This document shows positions 32,321 to 38,888 of a DNA stretch of 42,728 bases, piece after piece. The position numbers were made by a program, and so were the translations under genes. The notes beneath the pieces were generated by a model. The model had not been told where the DNA came from. It worked only from the letters and a program-made list of their open reading frames with translations, and made no database searches. Source of the DNA: Actinomycetes bacterium. Lineage in GTDB: Bacteria; Actinomycetota; Actinomycetes; Streptosporangiales; Streptosporangiaceae. Numbering within the stretch: position 1 is the first letter of the stretch; every line of letters starts with the position of its first letter. Location: assembly GCA_025964615.1 (NCBI GenBank), contig JAOPYM010000223.1:1-42728 (forward strand), given 5' to 3'.

Positions 32321-33211
32321 TCAGCTCTCCAGCATGGTCAGGTCGAGGTGGGCGAGGCGGGCGGGGTCGGCGATGATGTCGATGCCGACGATCCGTCCGG
32401 CCGCGATGGTGAAGCTCATGACCGATACCGGCTGGCCGTCTGCCGTGCTGACGAGTCCGGCAGTTCCGTTCACCAGGGCGGGAAGTGTGTCGTAGACGGG
32501 CGTTGGGACGCTGCTGGACCGCCCGAAGAGGATCGCCTGCCCGGCCACGGTCGCCGCGCCCTGGACGGTACGCAGGCCATCGGGGGTGTCGGCTCGCAGA
32601 ACCACGTCCGGGTCCAGTACGGCCACGAGCGCGTCGAAGTCGCCGCCCCGCGAGGCCGCCAGGAAGGCGTCCGCGACCTGGCGCTGAAGAGTCAGGTCGG
32701 GATCGGAGGCCGGAACCGTCCCCTGCACGCGTCGGCGGGCCCGGCTGGCGAGCTGCCGGGCAGCCGAAGGGGTCCGCCCCACCATTGGCGCGATCTCCTC
32801 GAAGGGCACCGCGAACATGTCATGCAGTACGAATGCCAGCCGTTCGGCCGGTGCCAGGGACTCCAGTACGACCAGCAGTGCCAGGCCGACCGAGTCGGCG
32901 AGCAGCGCCTCCTGCTCGGGTTCGATCCCGCCCGCAGGGCTGATGACCGGGTCCGGCAGATGCGCCTCCAGCGGATCCTCACGCCGGGAGGTACGCGAAC
33001 GGAGCATGTCCAGACAGACCCGTCCGACGACCGTGGTCAGCCAGCCACCCAGGTTCTCCACCTCGCTGGTGTCGGTACGGCTGAGCCGCAGCCACGCCTC
33101 CTGTACGGCATCGTCGGCCTCGCTCAGCGAACCGAGCATCCGGTAGGCCACCGCCTTGAGATGCCCGCGGTAGGCCTCGAATCGGTCCGCCAGAAATTCG
33201 TTCTCGTCCAC
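32321..33211 (-). CDS. ECF41-type RNA polymerase sigma factor (SigJ-like)
   Basis: This is 296 aa from GTG 33211, with GGGAGG upstream on the minus strand. Sigma region 2 (YRGHLKAVAYRMLGS, ADDAVQEAWLRL) and region 4 (LAPAERLAFVLHDMF, EEIAPMVGRTPSAARQLASR) are followed by a SnoaL-like C-terminal domain of about 110 residues (ASRGGDFDALVAVLDPDVVL). That fusion defines the ECF41 group, in which the C-terminus tunes sigma activity without a separate anti-sigma factor. The divergent neighbour is a carboxymuconolactone-decarboxylase-family gene, the known ECF41 partner type. Promoter matches lie between the two. Confidence 0.93.
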   Translation of the reverse strand: MDENEFLADRFEAYRGHLKAVAYRMLGSLSEADDAVQEAWLRLSRTDTSEVENLGGWLTTVVGRVCLDMLRSRTSRREDPLEAHLPDPVISPAGGIEPEQEALLADSVGLALLVVLESLAPAERLAFVLHDMFAVPFEEIAPMVGRTPSAARQLASRARRRVQGTVPASDPDLTLQRQVADAFLAASRGGDFDALVAVLDPDVVLRADTPDGLRTVQGAATVAGQAILFGRSSSVPTPVYDTLPALVNGTAGLVSTADGQPVSVMSFTIAAGRIVGIDIIADPARLAHLDLTMLES

Positions 33212-33213
33212 CG

Positions 33214-33239
33214 GTCACATCCTCCCGTCCCGTGTCGTC
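33214..33239 (+). promoter_or_regulatory. ECF41-type promoter of the AhpD-like gene
   Basis: GTCACA (33214-33219), 16 bp, then CGTC (33236-33239). The ECF41 consensus as I recall it is TGTCACA-N16-CGTC; here only the first T is G. The site reads toward the ATG at 33287. Confidence 0.65.
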
Positions 33240-33247
33240 ATTGCAGT

Positions 33248-33274
33248 GACGAACCGGAACCAGCCGGTGTGACA
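33248..33274 (-). promoter_or_regulatory. ECF41-type promoter of the sigma gene itself
   Basis: On the minus strand TGTCACA (33274-33268), 16 bp, then CGTC (33251-33248): a complete match to the recalled ECF41 consensus. It reads toward the sigma gene start at 33211, which implies autoregulation. It lies back to back with the plus-strand site, 8 bp away. Confidence 0.7.
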
Positions 33275-33286
33275 TGGAGGTATCGA

Positions 33287-33748
33287 ATGAAGGCGCGTAT
33301 GACCAACCCGGCGATGGTCCTGCCTGACGCGATGACGGCCATCCAGAGTCTCTACAAGGCCACGTCCAAGGGTGGTGTGCCGCAGGAGACACTGGAACTG
33401 GTGCACCTGCGGGCCAGCCAGATCAACGGCTGCAGCGCCTGCGTGGACGCGGGTGGGAAGAGCGGCCGGAAGGCGGGGGTGAGCGAGGAGAAGCTGTGGG
33501 CGGTCGCTGCCTGGCGGGAGGCGCCGTACTTCTCGGACGCTGAGCGTACGGCCCTGGAACTCGCCGAGACGATGACCCGCCTCAGCGACCGCAGCGGCGA
33601 GGCCGTACCGGACGAGCTCTGGGACCGGGTCGCCGACCACTACGACGAGCAGCAACTCGCGGCTCTCATCCTCTGGATCGCCACCACGAACTTCTTCAAC
33701 CGCCTCAACACCGCCATCAAGGAACCGGCAGGCGTGACCTGGGGATGA
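33287..33748 (+). CDS. AhpD-like carboxymuconolactone decarboxylase family protein
   Basis: This is 153 aa from ATG 33287, with GGAGG at 33276-33280. The helical core carries Cys49-Ser-Ala-Cys52 in INGCSACVDA, the redox CxxC of AhpD-type peroxidase/disulfide reductases, followed by the family segment LWAVAAWREAPYFSDAERTA and the C-terminal NFFNRLNTA. It is expected to act in the cytoplasm against peroxides or as a thiol-dependent reductase. Divergent from the ECF41 sigma gene and very probably its target, given the promoter match. Confidence 0.92.
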   Translation: MKARMTNPAMVLPDAMTAIQSLYKATSKGGVPQETLELVHLRASQINGCSACVDAGGKSGRKAGVSEEKLWAVAAWREAPYFSDAERTALELAETMTRLSDRSGEAVPDELWDRVADHYDEQQLAALILWIATTNFFNRLNTAIKEPAGVTWG

Positions 33749-33836
33749 ACGGCGTCAGGGCGGGCGCAGCCGACCGCGCCCGCCTAAGTACGCAGGCAGG
33801 ACACGACGTACAGGCAGACCAGCGCCCCGCGAAAAA

Positions 33837-33866
33837 GAGCGCCCCGGCCGGGTGGCCGGGGCGCTC
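33837..33866 (-). terminator. terminator after sseC-like gene
   Basis: A perfect 13-bp inverted repeat (GAGCGCCCCGGCC at 33837-33849 and its complement at 33854-33866) with a 4-nt loop. On the minus strand the stem is followed by TTTTTC (from 33836 down), as in an intrinsic terminator for the gene ending at 33883. It may also stop plus-strand transcription of the AhpD-like gene, though without a T tract on that side. Confidence 0.85.
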
Positions 33867-33882
33867 TCGCACAGGGTGGAAC

Positions 33883-34191
33883 TCAGATCGCGACCTCGAG
33901 GGCGGCGACCTCGCCGATGGCGGCGGTGATCGTGAAGTCGACGCTCACCCCACCGGCGGCCAGTACCCGGACGGTCCAGTCGCCGGGCGCGGCGAAGAAC
34001 CGGAAGATGCCCTCGTCGCCGGTGACGACCTCGCCGGTGAACTCACCGGTGGAGTCGAGCAGGCGGGCGTAGGCGCTGGACACCGGGTCTCCGTCACGGG
34101 TGACGGTGCCCTGGATGACAGCTTCGTTGGCAAGGTCGACGGTCGCGGGGATGCGCGCCGTCTGCGCGGGCGCTGCGCAGCCTTGAGTCAT
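33883..34191 (-). CDS. sseC: DUF1416 protein (SseC-like), sulfur metabolism
   Basis: This is 102 aa from ATG 34191, with AAGGAGA upstream on the minus strand. It has a short N-terminus with Cys5 (MTQGCAAP), then a compact beta sandwich (EAVIQGTVTRDGDPVSSAYA, FRFFAAPGDWTVRVLAAGG) typical of DUF1416. In mycobacteria the orthologues (SseC1/SseC2) are paired with CysA sulfurtransferases, as here. The exact function is not established. It is the last gene of the operon before a strong terminator, separated from the sulfurtransferase by 114 bp that hold a large stem-loop. Confidence 0.88.
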   Translation of the reverse strand: MTQGCAAPAQTARIPATVDLANEAVIQGTVTRDGDPVSSAYARLLDSTGEFTGEVVTGDEGIFRFFAAPGDWTVRVLAAGGVSVDFTITAAIGEVAALEVAI

Positions 34192-34249
34192 TTTCGTCTC
34201 TCCTTCTTCCCGCCTGGGCGGGGTATGTCACTGCCGGCTACGACCGGCT

Positions 34250-34294
34250 CGGGCGGGTGATCGGCCTTTCAGCACGAAACCGATCACCTGCCCG
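34250..34294 (-). promoter_or_regulatory. long stem-loop between sulfurtransferase and sseC genes
   Basis: Arms at 34250-34264 and 34280-34294 pair over 15 bp with one G-T mismatch (wobble on one strand). Inside the 15-nt loop TTTC (34267-34270) can pair with GAAA (34276-34279). There is no T tract. It is an intercistronic structure that could protect the upstream message or reduce read-through into sseC. Confidence 0.55.
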
Positions 34295-34305
34295 CCGGAT
34301 CTTGG

Positions 34306-35145
34306 TTACTTGGCCTCGCCGAGCTCGATCGGGACACCGACGAGGGAGCCGTACTCCGTCCAGGAGCCGTCGTAGTTCTTCACGTCCGACAGACCAAGGA
34401 GCTCGCGGAGCGCGAACCAGGTGTGCGACGAACGCTCGCCGATGCGGCAGTAGGCGACAGTGGCCTTGTTCAGGTCGACGCCGGCGTCGGCGTAGATCTG
34501 CCGGAGCTCGTCGTCGGACTTGAAGGTGCCGTCGTCGTTGGCCGCCTTGGACCAGGGGATGCTGCGCGCGGTCGGGATGTGACCGGCACGCTGCGCCTGC
34601 TCCTGCGGCAGGTGCGCCGGGGCGAGCAGCTTGCCGCTGAACTCGTCCGGGGAGCGCACGTCAATGAGGTTCTTGGTGCCGATGGCCTCGACGGCCTCGT
34701 CACGGAAGGCGCGGATGGACAGGTCCTGGTCCTGCGCCTTGTAGTCCGTGGAGGGACGCGAGGGCACGTCGACGACCAGTTCGCGGGAGTCGAGCTCCCA
34801 CTTCTTGCGGCCGCCATCGAGCAGCTTGACGTTGCCGTGGCCGTACAGCTTGAAGTACCAGTACGCGTAGGCCGCGAACCAGTTGTTGTTGCCGCCGTAC
34901 AGGATCACCAGGTCGTCGTTGGCGATGCCCTTGCCGGACAGCAGCTGCTCGAAGCCGGTCTTGTCGACGAAGTCGCGGCGGACCGGGTCCTGCAGCTCGC
35001 TCTTCCAGTCGATCTTCACGGCACCACGGATGTGGCCCTTGTCGTAGGCGGACACGTCCTCGTCGACCTCGACGAGAACCAGGCCCGGGTCGTCCAGGTG
35101 TGCCTCGACGAATGCGGCGTCCACCAGGACATCGGAGCGGCTCAT
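34306..35145 (-). CDS. cysA: thiosulfate sulfurtransferase (CysA/SseA-type, rhodanese)
   Basis: This is 279 aa with two rhodanese domains. The first (about 1-125: VLVEVDEDVSAYDKGHIRGA, DWKSELQDP) is inactive. The second (about 140-275) carries the catalytic Cys233 in YCRIGERSSHTW and LIDVRSPDEFSGK. It transfers sulfur from thiosulfate to an acceptor through a Cys persulfide in the cytoplasm. The start ATG 35145 overlaps the DUF4395 stop by 4 bp. Length is the family norm. The context, uORF-DUF4395-cysA-sseC, points to cysteine-regulated sulfur handling. The name cysA is shared with sulfate transporter ATPases, which this is not. Confidence 0.95.
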   Translation of the reverse strand: MSRSDVLVDAAFVEAHLDDPGLVLVEVDEDVSAYDKGHIRGAVKIDWKSELQDPVRRDFVDKTGFEQLLSGKGIANDDLVILYGGNNNWFAAYAYWYFKLYGHGNVKLLDGGRKKWELDSRELVVDVPSRPSTDYKAQDQDLSIRAFRDEAVEAIGTKNLIDVRSPDEFSGKLLAPAHLPQEQAQRAGHIPTARSIPWSKAANDDGTFKSDDELRQIYADAGVDLNKATVAYCRIGERSSHTWFALRELLGLSDVKNYDGSWTEYGSLVGVPIELGEAK

Positions 35146-35579
35146 ACGGGAACCTTCCTTTCAGGGTTCTTGTTGGGACCAACGCGCTTTATGAGCAAGT
35201 ACATCTCGCAGCCGAGGCAGAACCCGAACGCCGCGTTCAGGAACGCCGCCGCCAGTGCGAAGGCGGTGGCGGTGATCCCCAGCCAGCCGATCCCCAGGGC
35301 GTACCCGGCCGTACCGACCAGCGCGAAGCCGAGTCCCACACCCTGGGCGAACCTGGGCGGGGCCTCGTCCTCCAGCTCGGCCGGCGGGCCGATCCTCGGG
35401 CGGATCAGCGACTTGTAGATCAGCCCGTACGGGGCGTGGCGCAGGCCGAAGATCGTTCCTACGGCGAACACCAGGGCCTGGGCCGCGAGCAGCACCCAGC
35501 TTCCGGTAGTGAGCACCACGATCAGCACGACCGTGGTGATGGTTGCGCCGAAGCGCTGCCCTCTCGGGTCGACCTGCAT
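35142..35579 (-). CDS. DUF4395 membrane protein
   Basis: This is 145 aa from ATG 35579, with AGGAGC 6 nt upstream on the minus strand. The N-terminus QVDPRGQRFGATITTVVLIV and the later FGFCLGCEMYLLIKR are the hallmarks of DUF4395; the Cys pair in FCLGC may be redox-active. About four hydrophobic helices are seen. It is the first full gene of the sulfurtransferase operon and lies 95 nt downstream of the cysteine uORF. The family is often next to thioredoxin or rhodanese genes, both of which are present here. Molecular function unknown. Confidence 0.9.
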   Translation of the reverse strand: MQVDPRGQRFGATITTVVLIVVLTTGSWVLLAAQALVFAVGTIFGLRHAPYGLIYKSLIRPRIGPPAELEDEAPPRFAQGVGLGFALVGTAGYALGIGWLGITATAFALAAAFLNAAFGFCLGCEMYLLIKRVGPNKNPERKVPV

Positions 35580-35674
35580 GGGGTTGCTCCTAAGAGAGCA
35601 GAGTGCGTTCCGAGTTACTCGGGGTGCCTTTTCCGGGGATGAGACCCCAGGAGGCGATGGCCGGGCTCGACGCC
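35580..35674 (-). promoter_or_regulatory. leader between cysteine uORF and DUF4395 gene, possible attenuator
   Basis: On the minus strand this 95-nt leader contains GGGGTCTCATCCCC and CCGAGTAACTCGG, each able to form a small hairpin. The ribosome site AGGAGC of DUF4395 (35591-35586) is complementary to GCTCCT within the uORF (35741-35736). A ribosome stalled at the uORF Cys codons could change this pairing. This is inference. Confidence 0.4.
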
Positions 35675-35758
35675 TCAGGCAGCGCGACAGAGTGCGGTGC
35701 TGACGCGGCAGAAGTCAACCGCGCGCCGCTTCGTGAGGAGCTCCGTCTGGTAACGCAC
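35675..35758 (-). CDS. leaderless cysteine-sensing upstream ORF
   Basis: This is a 27-codon ORF from GTG 35758 to TGA at 35675. The peptide is basic in the middle (TKRR) and ends with VDFCRVSTALCRAA, with Cys at 17 and 24. Short uORFs of this type (V-D-x-C-R and A-L-C-R near the stop) precede sulfur-assimilation operons in mycobacteria and other actinobacteria and act as cysteine-responsive attenuators. The start lies 7 nt after a TATATT -10 box, so translation would be leaderless, as in the mycobacterial cases. It is followed by the DUF4395-cysA-sseC operon. A plus-strand frame across it is taken as a shadow. Confidence 0.8.
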   Translation of the reverse strand: MRYQTELLTKRRAVDFCRVSTALCRAA

Positions 35759-35765
35759 GATCCCG

Positions 35766-35794
35766 AATATAGGCGCGATCTCTCCCGATGTCAC
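35766..35794 (-). promoter_or_regulatory. promoter GTGACA-17-TATATT for uORF and sulfurtransferase operon
   Basis: On the minus strand GTGACA (35794-35789), 17 bp, then TATATT (35771-35766), 7 nt before the uORF GTG. It is the best sigma-A-like promoter in the window. Its -35 lies in one arm of the stem-loop at 35789-35822. Confidence 0.7.
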
Positions 35795-35822
35795 TTCCGT
35801 CTCGCCTTACGAGACGGTGACA
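35789..35822. other. stem-loop overlapping the -35 of the sulfur operon promoter
   Basis: CCGTCTCG (35797-35804) and CGAGACGG (35810-35817) form a perfect 8-bp stem with a 5-nt loop. TGTCA (35789-35793) and TGACA (35818-35822) extend it across a 3-nt bulge. It could terminate the thioredoxin transcript (minus strand, stop at 35883) or serve as a dyad operator at the promoter. No T tract follows. Confidence 0.45.
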
Positions 35823-35882
35823 GCTGGCTGCGCCGCAGCTCAGCGGGGGTCCGCACGCTGGAAACGGCCACCGGAGAGGACG

Positions 35883-36347
35883 TCATGAGGGGATCGCCTG
35901 GCCGAGTGCGGCGATGATGTCGGCCTTGCGCGGCTGGCCGACGGCCTTCTGTACGACCCGTCCGGCGCCGTCCAGGACGAGCACGGTCGGGGTCCGCATG
36001 ATGTTGAACCGGCGGACGAGCTCCAGGTGGGCCTCGGCGTCGATCTCCACATGGACGACCCCGTCGACCATGCCGGCGACCTCGCTGAGGATCCGCTTGG
36101 TGGCACGGCAGGGCGCGCAGAAGGCGGTCGAGAACTGCACCAGCGTCGCCCGTGAGCCCGTCTGCGCCCCGATGGACCTCAGATCGAGCACCACGGCGGA
36201 CGTGCTCTCGCCGGTACGGGCCGTACTCCCAGGCAGCGGGACCGAGGCGCCCGCGACCGGGCGCAGCACGCCGTCGCGGCGGCGCCGCACCAGGCCGAAC
36301 AGCGTTGCCGCGATCAGCACCAGGCCCGCGACGATTCCACCCACCAT
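35883..36347 (-). CDS. membrane-anchored thioredoxin-like protein
   Basis: This is 154 aa from ATG 36347. An N-terminal hydrophobic helix (GGIVAGLVLIAATLFGLV) with RRRR after it anchors the protein. The thioredoxin fold follows, with Cys77-Ala-Pro-Cys80 (FCAPC), HVEIDAEAHLELVRRFNIM and the cis-proline loop RTPTVLVLDGAGRV. Positive charges after the helix predict that the domain is cytoplasmic. It probably reduces disulfides or persulfides. It is upstream of the DUF4395/sulfurtransferase genes on the same strand but with its own 300-bp separation, and 51 bp downstream of the anti-sigma gene. Confidence 0.9.
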   Translation of the reverse strand: MVGGIVAGLVLIAATLFGLVRRRRDGVLRPVAGASVPLPGSTARTGESTSAVVLDLRSIGAQTGSRATLVQFSTAFCAPCRATKRILSEVAGMVDGVVHVEIDAEAHLELVRRFNIMRTPTVLVLDGAGRVVQKAVGQPRKADIIAALGQAIPS

Positions 36348-36398
36348 GACCTACTCAACCTATGGGATAGGGAAAAGCTTCCGTGCCGGGACGACCGA

Positions 36399-37097
36399 TC
36401 ACGCCGGGACGGTGACGAGGGTCCGGTTGTCGGTGGTGACGACCCGGAAGGAGACGATGTCCGCCCGCCGGAACATGGTCGAACCGTGGAAGTCACCGTA
36501 CCCCTCGGATTCGATCTTCCAGCCCGCCGCCGAGTCCTTCTTGCCCTGCCTGTCGACCACGATGAGGTTGCAGTGGGTACCCGCCGGCGCTCCCGCGATA
36601 CTGATCGCCAGACCGGTGCCCCACTGCCTGGGGTCCATGGTGATCGAGGCCTTGACGTGCGTCACCGGATCGATCGCCATGACCGTTTCCAGGGCGGGAG
36701 TCGAACTGATCGACGGCGACGGCGACGGCGACTGCCCCGCCTGCGGGCCCGTACCGCCACCCGGAATGCCGAGCAGGGCGCCGAGCAGCATGCCCGCGAT
36801 CAGCACGACCGAGGCCGCGAGCGCGTACGGGGCCCACCGGCGGCGCTGCCGTGGGCGGTCCGCGGCGGCCTTGGCGAGCAGCGATTCGAGGAGTTCCTCG
36901 GGGGCACTGGCGACGTGCTCGATCTGGGGTTCGCTGACGCGGCTGAGGAGCGCGGGCAGCCCGGCCATCGAGGCCAGGTCGTCCCGGCAGGCCGGGCAGC
37001 CGCTCAGATGCGCCTCGACCCGGCTCCGCTCGGCCGGTTCGATCGCTCCGAGAACGTAGACCCCCAGGGCCGTCCTCACCTCAGCGCACCCGTTCAT
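36399..37097 (-). CDS. anti-sigma factor with zinc-finger domain
   Basis: This is 232 aa from ATG 37097, overlapping the sigma gene stop by 4 bp. The N-terminal cytosolic anti-sigma domain has His30-x3-Cys34-x2-Cys37 (AHLSGCPAC) and Cys4. It is followed by one transmembrane helix (about 91-111, ALAASVVLIAGMLLGALLGI), a Pro/Ser linker (SPSPSPS) and an exterior RskA-like domain (HVKASITMDPRQWG, GLAISIAGAPAGTHCNLIVV). It holds the ECF sigma factor inactive at the membrane. The Cys residues suggest redox control. The pairing is certain from overlap; the signal is unknown. Confidence 0.92.
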   Translation of the reverse strand: MNGCAEVRTALGVYVLGAIEPAERSRVEAHLSGCPACRDDLASMAGLPALLSRVSEPQIEHVASAPEELLESLLAKAAADRPRQRRRWAPYALAASVVLIAGMLLGALLGIPGGGTGPQAGQSPSPSPSISSTPALETVMAIDPVTHVKASITMDPRQWGTGLAISIAGAPAGTHCNLIVVDRQGKKDSAAGWKIESEGYGDFHGSTMFRRADIVSFRVVTTDNRTLVTVPA

Positions 37098-37603
37098 GGC
37101 GCCAACCCCCGCTCCTCCAATGCCAGTTTCAACGCCCGCAAGGCGTAGTAAGTCCTGGATTTGACCGTTCCAGCCGGTATACCGAGGACGTCGGCCGCCT
37201 CGGCGACCGAATTCCCCCGGTAATAGGTCTCGATGATGACCGCGCGGTGCTGGGGACTCAGGTCGGCCATCGCCTCGGCGACCGTCCAGGACTCCAGCGC
37301 GCGGTCGATGTCGTCGGACCCGGCCACCACCGCGAGACCCTCGTCACCGACCTCGGGCGGCCGCGCCATCCGGGCCCGGTGCGCGTCGACGACGAGGTTG
37401 CGGGCCACCGTGAACAGCCACGGCCGCACCGGGCGCCCGGTCAGCGCCTCGGGATGCCGCCAGGCGCGCAGGAGCGTCTCCTGCACGATGTCCTCGGCAT
37501 GCTGGCGATCGCCCCCGGTGAGCCGGAGGACGTATCCCAGGAGTGGTCCGCCGTGCTCTGTGTACAAGGCACGCAGCAACCGTTCATCCGCAGTAGGCCC
37601 CAC
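37094..37603 (-). CDS. ECF RNA polymerase sigma factor (SigL/SigK-like)
   Basis: This is 169 aa from GTG 37603. Region 2 contains GGDRQHAEDIVQETLLRAWR and RPWLFTVARNLVVDAHR; region 4 contains LSPQHRAVIIETYYRGNSVA and GIPAGTVKSRTYYALRALK, all complete. Length is typical. It is co-expressed with its anti-sigma factor (4-bp overlap). Target genes cannot be read from the sequence; the mycobacterial relatives of this type control surface and redox proteins. The assignment to SigL or SigK is uncertain. Confidence 0.93.
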   Translation of the reverse strand: MGPTADERLLRALYTEHGGPLLGYVLRLTGGDRQHAEDIVQETLLRAWRHPEALTGRPVRPWLFTVARNLVVDAHRARMARPPEVGDEGLAVVAGSDDIDRALESWTVAEAMADLSPQHRAVIIETYYRGNSVAEAADVLGIPAGTVKSRTYYALRALKLALEERGLAP

Positions 37604-37649
37604 GCCTCTGACACGTACACCACGTCCCTGTGGTTCACCAGTGCCAGCG

Positions 37650-38336
37650 TCAGGCTTTGGGAAGCTGGGAGAATTTCACGTCGTTGGTGGTGGCCGCGAC
37701 GAGCAGCCCGTCCGGGGTGACCTTGATGTCGCTGATCCGCGAGCCCACCGGCAGGTTCTGCACCGGCACGACGAAGGACAGCGGGGCCTGGATGAGGGAC
37801 AGCGGGACCCCGTTCGCCGACTGGGGCGTGATCACGATGCCCTTGGAGGTGGCCTTGACCGAGACCAGCGCGGTGATCGGGCCGGTGAGCCCGAAGCCCG
37901 AGACCTTCCCCTCGATCTGCAGGTCGGAGCCGTTCGCGCTGATCTTCGTGATGCCCTGCGGAGCCCGCTGCTGGATGACGGCGTAGGGGATCACGGCCGA
38001 GGCCGTCGCGGTCTTCGCGGTGATGTTGGAGCTGTCACCCCTGGCCACGTCGCCCAGCGGCGCGTTCACCCCGGTCAGCTCGATCTTGAGCTGGCTCACC
38101 GTGATGCCCTGCTGGGTCCACTCACCGATGTTCACGTCGATCTGGTCGTACGTCCCGCCGATGGCCTGGGTGAGGAATGGGAAGCCGTGGATGTTCACGA
38201 CCGGCTGCTTGGGCAGGCTGTACTGTGCCGCGACCTGCTTACCGATCTCGTTCTGCGCCACCGTGACGCCGATCCGGTCGGCCGCGATGAGACCCCCGAC
38301 GATCAGGATCGCCAGCACCACCAGTACCTTCCGCAT
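37650..38336 (-). CDS. DUF2993 (LmeA-like) exported protein
   Basis: This is 228 aa from ATG 38336, with GGGAGGG upstream on the minus strand. An N-terminal signal anchor (RKVLVVLAILIVGGLIAAD) is followed by the DUF2993 domain: IGKQVAAQYSLPKQPVVNIH, GFPFLTQAIGGTYDQIDVNI, then GVPLSLIQAPLSFVVPVQNL. LmeA of mycobacteria, a lipid-binding cell-envelope protein, belongs to this family, so an envelope lipid role is plausible. It is flanked by same-strand genes for a MoaD-like protein (140 bp upstream) and the sigma factor (46 bp downstream). Length is normal. Confidence 0.88.
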   Translation of the reverse strand: MRKVLVVLAILIVGGLIAADRIGVTVAQNEIGKQVAAQYSLPKQPVVNIHGFPFLTQAIGGTYDQIDVNIGEWTQQGITVSQLKIELTGVNAPLGDVARGDSSNITAKTATASAVIPYAVIQQRAPQGITKISANGSDLQIEGKVSGFGLTGPITALVSVKATSKGIVITPQSANGVPLSLIQAPLSFVVPVQNLPVGSRISDIKVTPDGLLVAATTNDVKFSQLPKA

Positions 38337-38443
38337 GTCCCTCCCTGTTTGATGGCCGCGCCTCCGGCACGGCGGCCGGGCGGGCCTTGACGCGCCATGA
38401 TCCCGTGGCGACCCACAGTAGTCCGGGGGCCGGGACTGCGTTG

Positions 38444-38459
38444 TCACTCCGCAGAGTGA
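38444..38459 (-). terminator. weak hairpin after the MoaD-like gene
   Basis: TCACTC (38444-38449) and GAGTGA (38454-38459) form a 6-bp stem with a 4-nt loop, 17 nt downstream of the minus-strand stop at 38477. There is no T tract, so termination is only a possibility. Confidence 0.3.
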
Positions 38460-38476
38460 GATCTTCCGGTGTGATA

Positions 38477-38731
38477 TCAGCCACCCGCGAAGGGCGGGAG
38501 GACCTCCACCGTGCCGCCTTCGGGGAGCGGTACCGATCCGTGCGGGCGGGTGCCGACCGGGTCGCCGTCGATGAGGAACGAGCTCAGGCCGATGACCCGC
38601 GAGAACTCCGCATCCCGTACGGCACAGGCGCTGGCCAGTGCCTCGGCCAGCGTCACGGCCTCGTACGGCTCCTCACCGATGCCCGCGGCGGCCCGTGCCG
38701 CCGCCCAGTACCTGATCAGTCCTCGCGCCAT
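38477..38731 (-). CDS. MoaD/ThiS-like sulfur carrier protein
   Basis: This is 84 aa from ATG 38731, ending in the Gly-Gly tail (LPPFAGG) used for adenylation and thiocarboxylation. The ubiquitin-like body shows LIRYWAAARAAAGI at the start and GGTVEVLPP near the end, the MoaD pattern. It would carry sulfur for molybdopterin or a related pathway, but no moaE, thiG or E1-type gene is in the window, so its partner is elsewhere. It is followed by the DUF2993 gene. Confidence 0.88.
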   Translation of the reverse strand: MARGLIRYWAAARAAAGIGEEPYEAVTLAEALASACAVRDAEFSRVIGLSSFLIDGDPVGTRPHGSVPLPEGGTVEVLPPFAGG

Positions 38732-38808
38732 GTCTCCAGCGTCTCATTCGTGCAACGTCGGCAAACCACCCGTACGCGGCCCATTGCCGCAAAGTGTGAT
38801 TCGGATAT

Positions 38809-38821
38809 CCTCAGGCTGAGG
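38809..38821. promoter_or_regulatory. short palindrome upstream of glnR
   Basis: CCTCAGGCTGAGG is a 13-bp palindrome with one central base, about 70 bp upstream of the glnR start and downstream of GATATCC. It is in the only gap (38732-38888) that can hold the glnR and moaD-like promoters. It could be an operator; no further support. Confidence 0.3.
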
Positions 38822-38888
38822 GATCCGGGCGACGAGGCCCCCGGGTTCCTTGACGTCTTTTCAGGGCCCTAGTTTCCCAGGAGGCGGC

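Noticed and set aside
35603-35917. 104-aa plus-strand open frame in the thioredoxin/DUF4395 gap
   Set aside because: No family features and it lies antisense to the promoter and the cysteine uORF, which explain the interval better.
38466-38479. Third GTGATATC near the MoaD-like stop, as part of a regulon with triad A
   Set aside because: It lies at a gene end, not in a promoter; chance occurrence is more likely.
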